Positions 1-6,869 of a stretch of DNA of 10,136 bases are shown here, one piece after another (position 1 is the stretch's first letter; every line of letters begins with the position of its first letter). The stretch comes from JAABSQ01 sp964573705 (GTDB lineage: Bacteria > Desulfobacterota > Desulfobacteria > Desulfobacterales > Desulfococcaceae). The stretch covers positions 1-10,136 of the forward strand of contig CAZNLT010000199.1 of NCBI GenBank assembly GCA_964573705.1, in the 5' to 3' direction. Position numbers and translations under genes: made by a program. The notes below the pieces were generated by a model. The model saw only the letters and a program-made list of their open reading frames with translations, was not told where the DNA came from and made no database searches.

Positions 1-1
1 C

Positions 2-805
2 AGCGGGGTCGACTTTGATATTCCGGAAGCATATCGGAATCAGTTCGTGTTTCCGGTCAAACCGATCCATTCCCTGGTTCAGGCCCGGGAAAAACTGAAG
101 AAAGCCCTTGAGAAAACGCCACAGACCCTTTGCGTCGCCGGCGGAGGTCCGGCCGGGGTGGAAATCTCGGCCAATCTCTGCGAACTGGTCAAACGGGTGA
201 ACGGAGAGGCCGACATCATCCTTCTGGCCGGAAAGCGTCTGCTCTCCGGATTGGGAAACCGGGTACGGAAAAAAGCCTTGCAGAGTTTGACCGGCCGAGG
301 GGTGTCGGTTCGGGAAGGGGTGGGCCTGAAGGATATCGCCGAAAATGAGGCGGTCGTCACCGACGGCTCTCGTATAAAATGCGATTACCTTTTTCCTGCG
401 GTGGGGGTGGTTCCGTCCCCCCTGTTTCGGGAGTCCGGATTGCCGGTGGCGGACGACGGCGGCCTGCGGGTGAACCGGTTTCTTCAATCAGTCGCTTTTC
501 CCGAAATCTACGGGGGCGGAGACTGCATCGCCTTCGATCCCCGGCCGATCGACCGGGTGGGCGTGTATGCGGTACGGGAAAACCCGATTCTGTTCGAGAA
601 CATATCCGCATCTCTGGCGGGAAGCCGCGATTTGCGTGCCTTCAAGCCTCAGAAATCTTTTCTTCTGATACTCAATATGGGAAGCGGCGCCGGAATCGCC
701 CGATGGAAATCGCTGGTGTGGCGGGGCCGGTCGGCCTTTCTGCTCAAAGACTACATCGACCGGAAATTCATGAGCCGTTTTCAGGTTTCGGGGGAGCAGG
801 CCTGA
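2..805 (+). CDS. NDH-2-like FAD-dependent NAD(P)H oxidoreductase, 3' part
   Basis: This is the C-terminal 267 residues of a pyridine nucleotide-disulphide oxidoreductase of the type II NADH dehydrogenase group (COG1252-like). The frame is open from base 2 and the protein continues into family-like sequence before the GTG at 47, so the start lies outside the window. Visible residues 47-52 (GGGPAG, followed by VEISANL) form the NAD(P)H-binding Rossmann loop. Residues 170-174 (YGGGD) are the conserved Gly-Asp that contacts FAD ribityl/phosphate. The tail has the WRGRSAFLLKDYIDRKF pattern seen in NDH-2-like and SelD-associated flavoproteins. Such enzymes pass electrons from NAD(P)H through FAD to quinones or other acceptors at the membrane surface. 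No membrane helix is visible, so attachment would be peripheral. The exact acceptor cannot be read here. The gene converges on the minus-strand block with a 21-base gap and no clear terminator hairpin between them. Confidence 0.85.
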   Translation, partial: SGVDFDIPEAYRNQFVFPVKPIHSLVQAREKLKKALEKTPQTLCVAGGGPAGVEISANLCELVKRVNGEADIILLAGKRLLSGLGNRVRKKALQSLTGRGVSVREGVGLKDIAENEAVVTDGSRIKCDYLFPAVGVVPSPLFRESGLPVADDGGLRVNRFLQSVAFPEIYGGGDCIAFDPRPIDRVGVYAVRENPILFENISASLAGSRDLRAFKPQKSFLLILNMGSGAGIARWKSLVWRGRSAFLLKDYIDRKFMSRFQVSGEQA

Positions 806-826
806 CCGGGCACAATTCCTTCCGCT

Positions 827-1801
827 TTATTCCATCCGCGCCAGCACCGATTGGTAGCTCTCCTCGGCCGTCCGGGCGAACAGCCGTTTGAACCGCCGTT
901 GATCGGCCGTGGAAAATCCCTGGAAGTTGACCACCCCGCATCTTTTCAAAAATTTCAATAATCCCAAGAGCTTGTCTTCTATATAGGTGTGGAGGGATTC
1001 CATCTCCTGCGGGTCCTTCCGTGCCAACCCTTCCCGGGAGATCCGAACCGTTCCCGGGTTATAGAGATTGATGTCGTTGGCCATCCGGACCGTACGGTCC
1101 GGATCGGCGCAGAAACGATCCAATGCGGCCTTCAGAAGTTTGAACACGGCGGTGACGATGTCGGCATTGATCAAAACCGGGTGGTGAAGGTAGGAGAAAT
1201 TGGCGGTGACCGGAAGACGGGTCAATTTTCGGATGGCGCTTCGGTAAAACCAGCTCTCGGTATACTGAATGAAATCGGGTTCGGTCCATTGTTCCTTATG
1301 GCGGAAATGGATCCAGATAATTTTCGAGAGATCATTGATGCATTCTTCGGCATCACTGTAATTGTGGCTTCCCAGCAGATTGGCGTCTTCCAGGATATCG
1401 ATTCCCGGTTTGGCGGGGGAAACTTCGGCGACCAGAATTCGGCTGAAATCACCCACCCGGGTGACCACCACCTTGCGGGAATCACCGGAGGACCGCTCCA
1501 GGGTCTTCACGATTTCAGACGGGTTGAGTTTGTCGGCGGGCCCGGGCGGCAGATAGACCGCATAGATAAAAGGGGGAAGGTCAAGCGCCAGTTGAAGCCG
1601 CTGAAAATGGGCGTGGTCTTTCGGATTCAGGGTTTCCGGGGTAATGATCTCACCTCGCGTAAGTCGATCCTCCAGATCGGTCAGCATCGACTCCAGGGCC
1701 CCCTGCCAGCGGGACATACGTGGATCCCGTCCGGCCCTGATGCGGGATTTGGTTCGCTTTTCAACATTTTTCGATTCAGGGGGAGAAGCCACCTCGTTCA
1801 T
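827..1801 (-). CDS. Hypothetical protein of unknown family, 324 residues
   Basis: I do not recognise this protein. The ATG at 1801 is chosen because it follows a GGAGAG ribosome-binding site and lies 37 bases after the M3 peptidase stop. An ATG at 1930 would put the first 30 residues inside that gene. The product is soluble, with no signal peptide or membrane segment. The first 20 residues are Lys/Arg/Glu-rich and probably disordered. Next come a charged helical stretch (MLTDLEDRLTRGEIIT) and a mixed alpha/beta middle part containing FIYAVYLPPG and KVVVTRVGDFSRILVAEV. The C-terminal half is helical, including ADIVTAVFKLLKAALDRF and LLGLLKFLKRCGVVNF. No catalytic motif is apparent. It is the last gene of the operon with the SppA-like and M3 peptidases, so co-expression with them is likely. 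A perfect 22-base palindrome lies inside it at 1083-1104. The coding call is firm because of length, RBS and spacing; the function is unknown. Confidence 0.8.
   Translation of the reverse strand: MNEVASPPESKNVEKRTKSRIRAGRDPRMSRWQGALESMLTDLEDRLTRGEIITPETLNPKDHAHFQRLQLALDLPPFIYAVYLPPGPADKLNPSEIVKTLERSSGDSRKVVVTRVGDFSRILVAEVSPAKPGIDILEDANLLGSHNYSDAEECINDLSKIIWIHFRHKEQWTEPDFIQYTESWFYRSAIRKLTRLPVTANFSYLHHPVLINADIVTAVFKLLKAALDRFCADPDRTVRMANDINLYNPGTVRISREGLARKDPQEMESLHTYIEDKLLGLLKFLKRCGVVNFQGFSTADQRRFKRLFARTAEESYQSVLARME
1083..1104. repeat. Perfect 22-base palindrome inside the hypothetical gene
   Basis: Each half is ATCCGGACCGT, read on either strand, and the match has no mismatch and no spacer. 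It lies within coding sequence and encodes DPDRTVR on the minus strand. It could be a protein-binding site or simply a by-product of CCGG-rich codons; no function is shown. Confidence 0.9.
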
Positions 1802-1838
1802 GGCCTCTCCATCCGCCTGCAGGAACCACAGAAACCCC

Positions 1839-3353
1839 TCATGGGTTAAGAACTTTCCCCCATTTGTCCAAGAGTACATCAAACCCCGGATTGTCCAGCC
1901 CATTGATATCGACGAACCGGAAAATATCATATCGGTTCCCCTGATGCCACCATTTTTTCAGAACCTCCCCGGTTTCCCGGCGATACATCCAGTCTTCACC
2001 GCCTCTGCGCCGCAAATCCGCTTCCAGAACCGCTTCTCCCATCCATCCCAGAACATAATCGAGGCAGTAGAACTCCGGCGCCAGATCGAACAGGTGGCTT
2101 TCGGGCTGGTAATAAAAGCCGGTGTATTTCAGCATTTTATCGGAATAGGGCTGTCCGTCGGAAAGGTCCCCTCGGGTGAACATTTCGTATTCCACCAGAA
2201 ATTTGGTCGCATACCGACGGAAGACCGAGAAATCCCGAAGCGTCTTGTAATAAATCAGTCGGGAAGCCTCCGCAAGAGAGAATCCCAATTGCCGGTTCAA
2301 AAAAGGCCGGGAAAAGGCGATATTCTGAAGCAGAAAGGCATAGGCTTCGGATAAACTGAAATGGGTGGCCATGTTCCGTTCAACCGGGGAAAGGTCGGGA
2401 TCGGTAAACACCGCCGACAGTCCATGCCCCAGTTCGTGCCACAGCGTCTCCAGGTCATTCCATCCGCCCTGGGGCCGCATCAGCAGATAGATCTCGTCGG
2501 GAACACTGACGAAGATGGACAATGCCTGGGCGCTTTTACCGGTTTCGGCGCCCAGTTCCAGATGAAGCCCGGCCAGGTCGGGCAGGTGAATGTCCCAGGC
2601 GTGAAAAAAATCGGTGACCTCGGTCAGGGCCAGTTCGGGATAAACGGGGTCGAACTGCTCCAGACTCAGCAGCTTCATGCCGTCGAAGCGGGTGAGCTGG
2701 TGAAGGGGACGGTTGAACCGTTCCCGGCTCCAGCGCTCCATGGCCGAAAAATAGAGCGGGGCGGTCTCCTCCAGGAAATCTTTCAATCCCCGATACAACC
2801 CTCCATAATCGATTCCGCCCTTTTTCCGGCGGCAGTAAGCCGCATAATCGGGAAACCCGAGGTCTTCCCGAAGCAGGGTGAGGAGCTGCTCCCAGTAATT
2901 CAGCACAAAGGGCTTGAGAAATTTACAGAGGGCGCTCGACTCCTTTTGAAGAAGCTGCCGCTTTTCATAGGTGGAGGATTTCTGACACCAGGGAATCACG
3001 TCCCGAAAATAGATCTTTTCCCCTTCCACATCGGCCGCGGCCCCCCGAATCCAGGACTGCATCTCCAGCTCCATGGGCAGCAGCTCCCGCTGAAGATAGT
3101 GGTCGATGAAGGCGTGCTTGACCCGAACCGCATCCCCGGTATCGGGGAACCGGTCCAGATAGTCCAGGGTCTCGAGGCGAAAGAAATCGTCGTAACCGTC
3201 ATAGACCTGATGGGCCGCAACCGGCGGCCCGGCCCCCTTCCAGAGGGCCAGGGTCTGGGTGTTCCAACGGTAGTTGAGCCGATGAAGCACCGATTCGATT
3301 TGGGCCCGCCGGTCGTCGGCGACCGGCGGGGCCGCGGCGGTTCCGTTTCTCAT
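1839..3353 (-). CDS. M3-family (oligoendopeptidase F/thimet-like) zinc peptidase, 504 residues
   Basis: This is a zinc metallopeptidase that should cleave short peptides in the cytoplasm. The active-site motif HELGH lies at residues 306-310, with two zinc-binding histidines and the catalytic Glu307. Glu336 in SLSEAYAF, 26 residues after His310, is well placed as the third zinc ligand, as in M3 gluzincins. The C-terminal segment EFYCLDYVLGWMGEA resembles the M3 tyrosine-rich substrate-binding region. There is no signal peptide. At 504 residues it is shorter than the roughly 600-700 usual for M3, nearer the length of M32 carboxypeptidases, but the downstream Glu context favours M3. The ATG at 3353 is chosen because it overlaps the SppA-like gene stop as ATGA, which indicates translational coupling. 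A strong GC hairpin lies about 23 bases inside the gene. It probably degrades peptides released by the neighbouring membrane peptidase, but that link is inference. Confidence 0.85.
   Translation of the reverse strand: MRNGTAAAPPVADDRRAQIESVLHRLNYRWNTQTLALWKGAGPPVAAHQVYDGYDDFFRLETLDYLDRFPDTGDAVRVKHAFIDHYLQRELLPMELEMQSWIRGAAADVEGEKIYFRDVIPWCQKSSTYEKRQLLQKESSALCKFLKPFVLNYWEQLLTLLREDLGFPDYAAYCRRKKGGIDYGGLYRGLKDFLEETAPLYFSAMERWSRERFNRPLHQLTRFDGMKLLSLEQFDPVYPELALTEVTDFFHAWDIHLPDLAGLHLELGAETGKSAQALSIFVSVPDEIYLLMRPQGGWNDLETLWHELGHGLSAVFTDPDLSPVERNMATHFSLSEAYAFLLQNIAFSRPFLNRQLGFSLAEASRLIYYKTLRDFSVFRRYATKFLVEYEMFTRGDLSDGQPYSDKMLKYTGFYYQPESHLFDLAPEFYCLDYVLGWMGEAVLEADLRRRGGEDWMYRRETGEVLKKWWHQGNRYDIFRFVDINGLDNPGFDVLLDKWGKVLNP
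3305..3330 (-). promoter_or_regulatory. Strong mRNA hairpin just inside the M3 peptidase gene
   Basis: An 11-base perfect stem (CCCGCCGGTCG with CGACCGGCGGG) closes a four-base loop. On the minus-strand mRNA it begins 23 bases after the A of the ATG. A stem this GC-rich near the edge of the initiating ribosome's footprint could make translation depend on ribosomes arriving from the overlapping upstream gene. The structure is seen in the sequence; the regulatory role is inferred. Confidence 0.45.
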
Positions 3354-4348
3354 TCGATGTCCGCCCCCGGGTACCAGAGATACTGAAACCCGGCCTTCCA
3401 CCCCGGCAAAAGATCGGGCAGGGCCACCTGAATCAGGGAAAGGGCCGAGGGATAGCCCCCGTCATCGTAATCCAGGGAGGCGGTGTTATAGATGTTGTCC
3501 TCGGGGTATTCGGTGCGCCGGTAGATCACCACCCGGGCATTGTCGGGCAGACCGGCCAGGGATTTGGCCCGATCGACGGCATCGCTCAGGTACCCGATCT
3601 CATCCACCAGCCCGAGTTCTTTGGCCTGAGGTCCCAGAAATACCCGGGCCGTGGCGACCTTCTCCAGGGCCGCGGCATCCATGTTTCGGTGCTGAGCCAC
3701 CAGTTTTAAAAACCGCTCTCCGAGGTCGTCGATCAGGCTTTGAATGATCGCCTGCTCCTCGGGGGTGATGTCCCGAAAGGGCGAGCCCATATCCTTGTTT
3801 TTGCCGGTGGTGTAGGCGTTGACGTCGATTCCGATCTTGTTCATCAGGCCGGTCACCGCGGGGCGCACGAAAACCACCCCCACCGACCCGGTGACGGTGG
3901 TGGGATGGGCCAGGATGTGGTCGGCGGGCAGGGCGATATAGTATCCGCCCGAGGCCGCCAGGTCCATCATGGCCGCCACCACTTTGGATCCGGTCCGGCG
4001 CTTGTAGGCCGTCAGCTCATGGTAGAGCATATCCGCGGCCGTCACCGGCCCCCCCGGCGAATCGATCTTCAGAATCACCGCCTTGATGTCCTCGTCTTCT
4101 TCGGCCTTTTTCAGGTGGGAGACCACCGTGCGGACCGTTCCCGGCTGAGAGCGAAGCGCCTTCCGCTTGGGGCTGTCGGTGATGGCGCCGTTGACCGGAA
4201 TCACCAGGATTTTTTCCTCTCCGTCTCCTTCCAGGGTGTATTCCTCCAGCGGGTCCCGGGCATCGGGAAACAGTTTCAGGGTCGGAGAACATCCCGCCAG
4301 CAGCAGCGCGGTTACCGTCGCGACCAGGATCACATGCAATTTACTCAT
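3350..4348 (-). CDS. sppA: SppA-like S49 signal peptide peptidase, predicted lipoprotein
   Basis: This 332-residue serine protease of the SppA/S49 family degrades leftover signal peptides and damaged membrane protein fragments at the membrane. The S49 core is clear: KIDSPGGPV at residues 94-102, the nucleophile Ser133 in DLAASGGYYIA, TGSVGVV after it, and Lys185 in GKNKDMGSPFRD. The Ser-to-Lys spacing of 52 matches the single-domain SppA Ser/Lys dyad as I recall it from the Bacillus enzyme. The N-terminus is a lipoprotein signal: MSKLHVILVATVTALLLAGC with a lipobox LAGC and Cys20 for lipidation. Ser at +2 points to the outer membrane under the Lol rule of enterobacteria. The ATG at 4348 is chosen for its GAGAGG site and because it starts this signal; the longer form from 4477 would bury it. 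It follows the fusion gene by 16 bases and overlaps the M3 peptidase by ATGA. The symbol follows the family name. Confidence 0.9.
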   Translation of the reverse strand: MSKLHVILVATVTALLLAGCSPTLKLFPDARDPLEEYTLEGDGEEKILVIPVNGAITDSPKRKALRSQPGTVRTVVSHLKKAEEDEDIKAVILKIDSPGGPVTAADMLYHELTAYKRRTGSKVVAAMMDLAASGGYYIALPADHILAHPTTVTGSVGVVFVRPAVTGLMNKIGIDVNAYTTGKNKDMGSPFRDITPEEQAIIQSLIDDLGERFLKLVAQHRNMDAAALEKVATARVFLGPQAKELGLVDEIGYLSDAVDRAKSLAGLPDNARVVIYRRTEYPEDNIYNTASLDYDDGGYPSALSLIQVALPDLLPGWKAGFQYLWYPGADIE

Positions 4349-4364
4349 TCGTATCCTCTCTTTC

Positions 4365-6566
4365 TCATTCGTTGTCGGAAGTGATGATTTTACCGCCGGA
4401 AAATTCGCCTTCATCTTTCCCGCCCCGTTTCCAGGTATGGTATTTTTCGATCCACCGAAGCAGTTTTTCCGGAGCATGGGCCCGCTTCCACTCCCCGGCC
4501 GCCGCCTTGTTGGCCTCGGCCAGTGTCGGATAAATATGGATGGTGCCCAGTATCTTATTGAGGCCGATGTTGTGCTTCATGGCCGCGATATACTCTGCAA
4601 TGATGTCCCCGGCATGAGAGCCCACGATGGTCACCCCGAGTATCTTGTCGCCGCCCGGTTTGGTCAGCACCTTGACCACCCCGTGATCCTCGGATTCGGC
4701 GATGGCCCGATCGAGATCGTCGATCCCGTAGGTGGTCACCTCATAATCGATCTCCTGCTCCTTGGCCTCCATTTCATTGAGCCCCACCCGGGCCACCTCC
4801 GGATCGGTAAAGGTGGTCCAGGGAATGACCCGGTAGTCGGCCTTGAAGGATTTCCACTCCCCGAACAGGGCGTTGACCGCGGCGAACCAGGCCTGGTGAG
4901 CGGCGGTATGGGTAAACTGATAGGGGCCGGCCACATCCCCGGCGCAGTAGATGTTGGGAAAATTGGTCTGAAGAAACCCGTTGGTATCGAGGGTTCCCCG
5001 CTTCGAGATCGCCACCCCCAGCTCCTCCAGGCCGAAGCCCTTCACATTGGGGGCCCGGCCCACCGCCACCAGAATATCGTCGAATGGCACCCGGATTTCT
5101 TCGCTATTGTTTTCACAGACCAGCACCTTTTGACCGTCTTCTTCGATGACCACCTCTTTGGCCCGATGGTCGGTGAGCACCCGCACCCCTTCTTCCGTGA
5201 ACCGCTCCCGAATCATTTCGGAAATTTCTTCATCCTCCCGGCTCAGAATCCGGGGCCCCATCTCCACCTGCGTAACCTGAGAGCCGAACCGGGCAAAGGC
5301 CTGGGTCATTTCACTGCCGATGGGACCGCCCCCGAGCACGATCAAGCGTTCGGGAAGCTTTCGTATATTCCAGAGGTTGTCGGAGGTCAGATACGCGACG
5401 CGGTCCAGACCCGGAATGGGCGGCACAAAGGGCCGCGCCCCGGTGGCGATGACGATGCTTCGGGTGGTCAAGGTTCTGCCGTTAACCTCGATTTCAAAGG
5501 GGGATTTCACCCGGGCCTCGCCCTGGTAGACATCCACCCCCAGCTTACTGTAACGCTCCGCCGAGTCGTGGGGTTCCACTTTCTTGATGATCCGCTGGAC
5601 CCGCTCCATGACGTCTGCAAAATCGAAATCGACCTCGGCAGACTTGAATCCGAATTCTTCGGCCCGTTTGGCATAGTTGAGAATCTTGGCGGACCGGATC
5701 AGGGATTTGCTCGGCACACATCCGGTATTGAGGCAGTCGCCCCCCATTTTTTCCTTTTCGATCAGGGCCGCTTTGGCTTTGACCGCTGAAGCGATATAGG
5801 CGGTCACCAGCCCGGCGGACCCGGCCCCGATCACCACCACATTGTAGTCGAACCGATCCGGTTTCTCGAATTCGGACAGCACCTTGCGGGTTTTGACCAT
5901 GGAGACCGCCTTCTTGGCGATCCACGGAAAGATCCCCAGCAGGGCGAAGGAGAGCAGAAGATCCATGGACAGAATGCCGCCCAGGGATTGAATCTCGGCC
6001 AGCTGGGTGCCGGCGTTGACATAGACCATGGTGCCCGGCAGCATCCCGATCTGGCTGACGACATAATAGACGAGGGTACCGATAGGGGTGAGCCCCATGG
6101 CCAGGTTGATCACGAAGAAGGGAAAGATCGGGACCAGGCGCAGGGTGAACAGGTAAAAGGCGCCGTCGCGCTGAATGCCGTCGTTGATCTTGCGCAGCCG
6201 GCTGCCGAACCTTTTCTGGACCCAATCCCGCAGCAGAAAACGGGACACCAGAAAAGCCAATGTCGCACCGATCGTGCTGGCAAAGGAGACCACGATCGTC
6301 CCCACCCAGAATCCGAACAGGGCCCCGCCGGCCAGGGTCATGACCGCGGCGCCGGGCAGAGACAGGGCGGTGACCAGGATGTAGATCCCCATGTAAGATG
6401 CCAGGGTCGTAACCGTGTTTTCCTGGTAGAACTGATTGAATTCCTGCTGCCGTTCTTTAAGTTGGCTGAGAGTAAAATACTGCCCGAGATCGAAGACGAA
6501 AAACAATACCACCAGCAGCACAATTACCGATACGATTATCAACCGAGTCATGAGTGTTTTATTCAT
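4365..6566 (-). CDS. TVP38/TMEM64 membrane domain fused to FAD-dependent disulphide reductase-like enzyme
   Basis: This 733-residue fusion has an N-terminal integral membrane domain of the TVP38/TMEM64 (DedA-like, SNARE-associated) family, roughly residues 1-220. It shows hydrophobic segments at about 8-27, 55-75, 78-110, 138-170 and 200-217, and the family-like RLVPIFPFFVINLAMG stretch. Residues 240 to about 690 form a class I pyridine nucleotide-disulphide reductase. FAD-binding GAGSAG is at 247-252, the redox pair Cys278 and Cys283 lies in GGDCLNTGCVPSK, the NAD(P)H-binding GGGPIG is at 412-417, CAGD follows at 541-544, and the dimerisation domain ends in IHIYPTLAE. Tyr679 sits where lipoamide dehydrogenase and glutathione reductase have the catalytic His of HPT, which is closer to mercuric reductase. 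The C-terminal Cys pair of MerA is absent. NCBI uses a bifunctional TVP38/FAD-oxidoreductase name for such fusions. The substrate is unknown. It heads the operon with the SppA-like and M3 peptidases. The start has an AGGAGG site 8-9 bases upstream. Confidence 0.9.
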   Translation of the reverse strand: MNKTLMTRLIIVSVIVLLVVLFFVFDLGQYFTLSQLKERQQEFNQFYQENTVTTLASYMGIYILVTALSLPGAAVMTLAGGALFGFWVGTIVVSFASTIGATLAFLVSRFLLRDWVQKRFGSRLRKINDGIQRDGAFYLFTLRLVPIFPFFVINLAMGLTPIGTLVYYVVSQIGMLPGTMVYVNAGTQLAEIQSLGGILSMDLLLSFALLGIFPWIAKKAVSMVKTRKVLSEFEKPDRFDYNVVVIGAGSAGLVTAYIASAVKAKAALIEKEKMGGDCLNTGCVPSKSLIRSAKILNYAKRAEEFGFKSAEVDFDFADVMERVQRIIKKVEPHDSAERYSKLGVDVYQGEARVKSPFEIEVNGRTLTTRSIVIATGARPFVPPIPGLDRVAYLTSDNLWNIRKLPERLIVLGGGPIGSEMTQAFARFGSQVTQVEMGPRILSREDEEISEMIRERFTEEGVRVLTDHRAKEVVIEEDGQKVLVCENNSEEIRVPFDDILVAVGRAPNVKGFGLEELGVAISKRGTLDTNGFLQTNFPNIYCAGDVAGPYQFTHTAAHQAWFAAVNALFGEWKSFKADYRVIPWTTFTDPEVARVGLNEMEAKEQEIDYEVTTYGIDDLDRAIAESEDHGVVKVLTKPGGDKILGVTIVGSHAGDIIAEYIAAMKHNIGLNKILGTIHIYPTLAEANKAAAGEWKRAHAPEKLLRWIEKYHTWKRGGKDEGEFSGGKIITSDNE

Positions 6567-6572
6567 GGGCCA

Positions 6573-6580
6573 CCCTCCTT
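6573..6580 (-). promoter_or_regulatory. Ribosome-binding site of the TVP38 fusion gene
   Basis: On the minus strand the sequence AAAGGAGGGTGGCCC precedes the ATG at 6566. The near-consensus AGGAGG site fixes this start and predicts strong translation of the first gene of the block. Confidence 0.75.
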
Positions 6581-6713
6581 TACTTTGGGAATGCTGTCAC
6601 TGAATTGGGGTGCTGATACACCTTCAAGGCTTATTCCTCGCGGTTTTTGTCTGTAGTGTCGTGTGAAAACCGATTCAATGACATACAGGCGGGAGGAGGT
6701 ATCGGTTGAAGGG

Positions 6714-6850
6714 ATGGAAAAAAGGCGTCATTTTTTCTGAACAACCTAACGCTTTGGGAAGACCGCGTCAAGAACCGGCTTATAAGCCGTTTGTCCTCAA
6801 CCTCGGAGGAGATTGCGCCGGACCGGGTCCAACTGATCGGGTTGAATTAA
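6714..6850 (+). pseudogene. Possible small coding remnant with a frameshift
   Basis: From the ATG at 6714 the frame reads MEKRRHFF and stops at 6738-6740, just after a run of six T. In the frame one base over, the sequence continues in a protein-like way as FLNNLTLWEDRVKNRLISR, then a Ser/Thr/Glu-rich turn, and ends at TAA 6848-6850. The codons in this second part favour G or C in the third position. One additional T in the run would join both parts into about 45 residues. A purine-rich GGGAGGAGG lies upstream. I do not recognise the peptide. It may be the tail of a lost gene, or a small gene with a sequencing or natural indel, or chance. A competing open frame at 6706-6957 looks less protein-like. 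Confidence 0.3.
6773..6792. repeat. Imperfect 20-base palindrome with perfect 14-base core
   Basis: The core CGGCTTATAAGCCG (6776-6789) is a perfect palindrome, and the flanking AA/TT pairs extend it with one mismatch. It lies inside the putative coding remnant. It could be an operator-like site, but a 14-base palindrome is expected about once by chance in 10 kb. Confidence 0.4.
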
Positions 6851-6869
6851 ACCTCCATGGGGATCGTGG

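Noticed and set aside
989..1849. Plus-strand open frame of 286 codons
   Set aside because: It lies opposite the 324-residue gene, which has the better RBS and operon spacing; the product looks like a shadow.
2361..3386. Plus-strand open frame of 341 codons
   Set aside because: It is antisense to the M3 peptidase gene with its HELGH motif; low-complexity Gly/Gln/Pro product without domain features.
4167..5789. Long plus-strand open frame of 540 codons opposite the fusion and SppA-like genes
   Set aside because: It is antisense to two genes with clear catalytic motifs; its Gly/His/Pro-rich product is typical of a GC-driven shadow frame.
6641..6672. CGGTTTT and AAAACCG as a terminator stem
   Set aside because: Only seven pairs with an 18-base loop and no following T run in a useful position.
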